DNA of 64,000 nt, taken from contig VZTG01005244.1 in NCBI GenBank assembly GCA_013397845.1, positions 127,755 to 191,754 of the forward strand, written 5' to 3'. Shown piece after piece: positions 59,839 through 64,000 of this stretch; position 1 is the stretch's first letter; the number at the start of each line of letters is the position of its first letter. The notes below the pieces were generated by a model, which searched no databases, was not told the DNA's origin, and saw nothing but the letters and a program-made list of their open reading frames with translations. The stretch is from Melanocharis versteri (taxonomy: Eukaryota; Chordata; Aves; Passeriformes; Melanocharitidae). The translations under genes and the position numbers were made by a program.

Positions 59839-62570
59839 TTCTATTTTATAACAAGCCCGTACGTGGGGATGGGACAAACAGGTTCTTGCAGTTCCGGAGA
59901 CACTGAAGCCACGGCCAGCTGAAGTCTCTGATCTGCACTCCAACAGAGGCATGAGAAAGAGAAGGTCCTACCACTGCATGATGGACACTTGATGAATTTG
60001 ATACGTATGAGACAGACTGCAAAAGGCTTGGAAAGAGGAAAGAAAAACCAAGATCCTACATTCAAACAAAGTTACACAGCCCTGAATGACTGAATCAGGC
60101 AGTTCTAAAAGCCAGCATTAAAAATGGAGGTGGAAAAGCACATTCTGAGAAGTCAGAGGAGCAGATTATCTGTACAGAGCTTCAGGTGTAAAAGCAGTAA
60201 TTACAGGGCCCAAACACCTCAACCTCTTCACCCAGCACACTATGAAGGGAGGAAAGAGATTCCTGGGTGTGAGTTTAAGCTGATTAACTCCTCACACACT
60301 CTCTGGCCCTGTGCTTGCTGAACTGGTTTGCTTTTAATTATAAGAGCCACCAAGCAATAATTCGAAGCTTTAAATCAGAGATTGTTTAAGAGTGGATTTA
60401 AAATCCACAGAACGAGTCAGGCTGGTTTGGACAATGCACCCATTCATCTCCTCATGGTGACTCTTCTGCCGATGCCTTTCCCTTTCCAGCACTCAGGGAA
60501 GTTTCCAGCAGGTCACTGTGACGTTCTGTTGTTTTCTCTCCACGTTGTAACGGTTGAGCACCCAAAAGGACGATTGACTCCCAGGCAAGTATATACGGAA
60601 ACTGAAATCTTATCTTGTGAAACAGTCCCACCATCCATATTGTGTTTGCTTATCAATATTATTTCCTTGTTTTCTGAATGGAAAAAACTTACCCAACACC
60701 AACAAATTCAACAGACTCAGAACAAACAATAGTAGTTCAAGGCTAATTCTCCCCTAGTTGAGACCAGTGCCAATTTAGAACCACCACACAATTTGATTAT
60801 TGTGGGTTTGTACCAGATATAATTCAAAACACAATATTAATCACCACTTCTTGGAGTAATTCTTGTCAAAAGAGGGAAAAGAACACCAAAATACTGCTAC
60901 TGCAACAGTCCCCACTGCAATCAGGCTTCCTTTTAAGGCCATTTTCATCAGTTACAAAGGAAAAAGTTCAGTTAAACAAACTCTGTCACATTTAGTAAAC
61001 TATAACCACTTTCGAGCAACTAACAAACCAGGACGAAGGTGATTTTGGCAATATTACGTTTTTGTTGCAAGGGCCTGGTGAATCTGACCATCCTGTACTG
61101 AAAACCCTTAAAACCAATCCAGCAAACCCACCATTTCCAGCTTTGGTAAGAGAAACGGAGTCCCAGAGCCAAGCCAGCGACAGTGGTGCCACAGCAATCC
61201 CAGCTCAGTGAGAGGTTTTTCCAAGGACATATTGAGATGAATCCTACAGACTTCATCTTCCTGCCTGGGCCAACATATAATCCCAAATTCCCCAAATGGT
61301 GTCAATCCCTGAGTGTTACACGTAAGGACACACACTTCGTTTCCTTCTCAGAGCTGTTTGTGCAGCCACTCAAAGGCAATAGGGGAAGGATCCTGTCAAA
61401 CCCACAGGATGCCCACAGGCTCTGGCAGATCCTTTTGTCTGCCCTGGATCCGTGAAGTTGTCGGATAGGAGCACAGCCACACACAGAGCTACAGAGGGGA
61501 GAGGAGGGGAAAGCCTCCCACAGAGCCAGAAACCTCTGAAATTACAACAGCTACTTGGAGACACAACTGAGGAGGTCACAGTCTCCCATTTATTAAATTT
61601 GGGCACCAGGAACAGCCCTGAATTTAAGTTGAGCGCTCCAGGGCAAGGCAACAAGGGCTCATTGCAAAACTTCCTCAAAGCCCTGAAAAAAGCTGAACTG
61701 GGGTATTACCATTATTTGTGACTAAGAACATGTCAGTGCTCAGCCACGAATGGAGCTGCAGTTGGATGGTCGCGAGGAACAGCCAGGTTTCCATACGGTG
61801 ATCACACACCAACAGAAACCAAAGACCAGCAACTCCAGGTGCGTTCAGAGGAAGATTTAACACCCAGAAATGTTCCAGATGCTCAGTTAGGACCAAAAGG
61901 TCCAACTTTCAGAAGGTGCTTAAAATCAAGACTGAGATAGATGAAAACGCATTCCAGAGAGGAAGATGCTCTCCAAGCCCTGGTTTTACCCAAGAGCCTG
62001 GCTGTGAAAGCTTGCCCCAAGGCCCAGAGCAAGAACAAGGCAGGATTCCAAGCTCTGATGGAGCTGCAGGTTTATCTCCTGATATCACAGGATTTGTAAG
62101 CAGCCAGGCACAATGAGGCTCTTGGCACTGTTAGTTTTATAGAAGAGGCTGATCCCTCTGTGCTGGGATGTGCTGGGGCCCTGCCTGGTTCATGGGGGGA
62201 AAAAAACACCTATTCCATTTTTACCAACTTCTCAAAATCCAGCAGCAAAAATGTATTTTAAAATCTTTGTTCTTTATCACTCATCAATCACATGAATCAT
62301 CCACCAGGTGAGAAGATCTTGGGGAAGTTCTGTGATGACACTAAGTTGAAGGAAATTGCCTGCTGTGAGACCAGGCACTCATCAGCTGCAGGGCACCAGG
62401 CTCTGCTTCACTAGGAAAAGTCACTCCACACCCCAAAGGACGCAGCAGAGATGAAAAGCAGCAATTACCTGGATATTGCAGAGGGTAACTGATTAGCTGG
62501 ATGCTTTCATGAGTCACTTTATAAGTCAGACCTCCCAGAACCTCAATATAGCAAAGCACAGCTTGAGTAG

Positions 62571-62890
62571 GACCACAGAATCCTCTAGGTTGGAAAAGCC
62601 CTCCAAGATCATCAAGTCCAGTCATTCCTCCAGTGCTGCCAAAGCCACTCCTAACCCATGTCCCCAAGTGCCACATCCACACATGTGTTAAATCCCTCCA
62701 GGGACGGAGACTCCACCACTGCCCTGGGCAGCTGTGCCAGGGCTGGACAGCCTTTTCTGGAAGGAATTTGTCATGATACTCAACCTAAACTTCCTCTGGG
62801 GCAACTTAGGGCAATTTCTTCTTGTCCTGTCCCTTGTTCCCTGAGAGACCAGACTGACAACCACCTCACTACAACCCCCTCTCAGGCAGC
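62571..62890 (-). repeat. CR1 LINE 3' fragment in RYK intron (about 320 bases)
   Basis: Runs from aggaccacagaatcctctag through agccctccaagatcatcaag and gtgccacatccacacatgtg to cttgtcctgtcccttgttcc and caccccctctcagg-like sequence. Opposite in direction to the copy at 59368-59838 and of a similar subfamily. Confidence 0.9.
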
Positions 62891-64000
62891 ATCACAATTT
62901 AAAAGACTTCTGATTGTAGAATGGTCACTGAAATCTGTTTCTTCAGAAGACAAAGCAGAACCTGAAAATCCATGTAACCACAGGTTTCAAAATTGAACTG
63001 AGTCACATTTGAACCCTCTCACAGCCTGCTACAGGCAGTAACAGCAGATTCTCTCAGCACTCCTGCCAGAAGCAGCTCTGCAAATGCTACCCCCAGGAGC
63101 TCCAAGGCTTCTGATGAATGTTTCCAACAGCAATATTTAAGATGATGTTTTACCTGCAGCTTTTCTCATCTTTGGACCATTTGTAGTGGCTTGTTCCCCT
63201 GTGAACTTCCTCCTGTTTCATATTGCAAGGTAATACTCCCCCACATCACAACACTTGCACAGCCCATTTTCTACACACCTGCCTGTTTCCACAAGCTTTT
63301 ATTACTCTCATTATTTTTCATCCTTGTGGGCTTTGCCAAATATCCCACGACAAAGTGCACAAGCTCCAGTTATTGAAGGGTGACAGGCACACAGGCAGGC
63401 ACAGTGGTCACAAAGTGTGGCCAGAGGAATTGAGACTGCAGGACTAGAGCAGCTCCAGGTGATAAACGCTCCCAGTATCAACACATCCCTGTTAATTACT
63501 GCTGCTTCTGCATGGCAATTAATTAGGTAAAACTGCTCCCAAGGCAGAATTCCACCCCAGTTCAAAGAGAATGCATGCCTGAGTATTGCTTTAACCCTTC
63601 TACACGAGTCTTTGGAAGAAATCGACGCCTGTGCTCACATCTGTTGCACAGGACATTTTTAATGCTCCTAGCAGGTAACTTTCACAACTTTCCTTCACCA
63701 GAAGGATGCTGAAGGAATGCAAGAAGTCATGATCCAACCTGCTTTTTCATAGGCAGAAAGGAACATACATACAAAAAATATTTCAGCTTCAGAATTTCCA
63801 GAGGCCCCGGGAGTCAGACAGGGCCAAGTGGAGCATCTGATGCTTCCTCCTGCCACAGACTGAGCACAGGACACCTTGCTCCTGTTTGCAGCTTGGAGCT
63901 GCAGGAGGTGTTCAGGTCATCACATTCACACATCAGCATCCCTCTGCTTTCCAAGGCAGCCCTGCATCCCACAGAATTCCAGTCTCCTGTAAAGGTAAGA

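Larger units (their letters stand above)
58196..64000 (-). other. RYK intron (partial, at least 5.8 kb)
   Basis: I searched this stretch by eye for the upstream RYK exon (…FVKTVK ending in AAAG) and did not find it, so the intron runs out of the window. It contains two long CR1 fragments in opposite orientation (59368-59838 and 62571-62890) and a short AAAT run near 58738-58759. Nothing else is recognised in 58200-59360, 59840-62560 and 62900-64000. Confidence 0.8.

Noticed and set aside
58196..64000. Possible further RYK exon (glycine loop and beta-3 lysine)
   Set aside because: I looked on the minus strand for an exon ending FVKTVK with AAAG before a GT donor and found none. Long frames in this stretch do not match RYK.

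Overview
This is vertebrate nuclear DNA, almost certainly from a bird and probably a songbird. It carries about 30 fragments of the avian CR1 LINE, recognisable from the 3' tail 'aaggtcccttccaaccca' and its reverse complement. It also carries short exons with clean GT/AG splice sites and long non-coding gaps. There is no bacterial or phage content. Calls rest on reading the sequence and on remembered family sequences; no database was searched.

Two protein-coding genes are present, both on the minus strand and both incomplete here. On the left, positions 968-13694 hold the first three coding exons of SLCO2A1, the prostaglandin transporter. The start codon is at 13694, a TATA box lies at 13842-13848, and the promoter is CpG-rich. 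The remaining exons lie beyond position 1. On the right, positions 48909-58195 hold the last six coding exons of RYK, the Wnt-binding receptor pseudokinase, covering the kinase-like domain from helix C to the C-terminus. Its 5' exons (WIF domain, transmembrane segment, glycine loop) lie beyond 64000. SLCO2A1 next to RYK in the same orientation matches the human chromosome 3q22 order as I recall it. All nine exons join in frame, and nothing suggests either gene is broken.

Layout: 1-967 is SLCO2A1 intron 3 (part); 968-1130 exon 3; 2958-3095 exon 2; 3096-13604 the 10.5 kb intron 1; 13605-13694 coding exon 1; about 13.3-14.0 kb the promoter. About 14.0-48.0 kb is a gene-poor interval of 34 kb with CR1 copies, simple repeats, one 15-base assembly gap (15485-15499) and no exon I can recognise. 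About 47.98-48.91 kb is the likely RYK 3' UTR, followed by RYK exons separated by introns of 0.8-3.5 kb. From 58196 to the end is one long RYK intron.

I found no undescribed gene system. The best leads concern repeats. One is a chimeric CR1-tailed repeat present twice with the same junction (17483-17737 and 20203-20455). Others are inverted CR1 pairs within introns or around an RYK exon, and a CR1 copy holding 17 perfect AATGG units.
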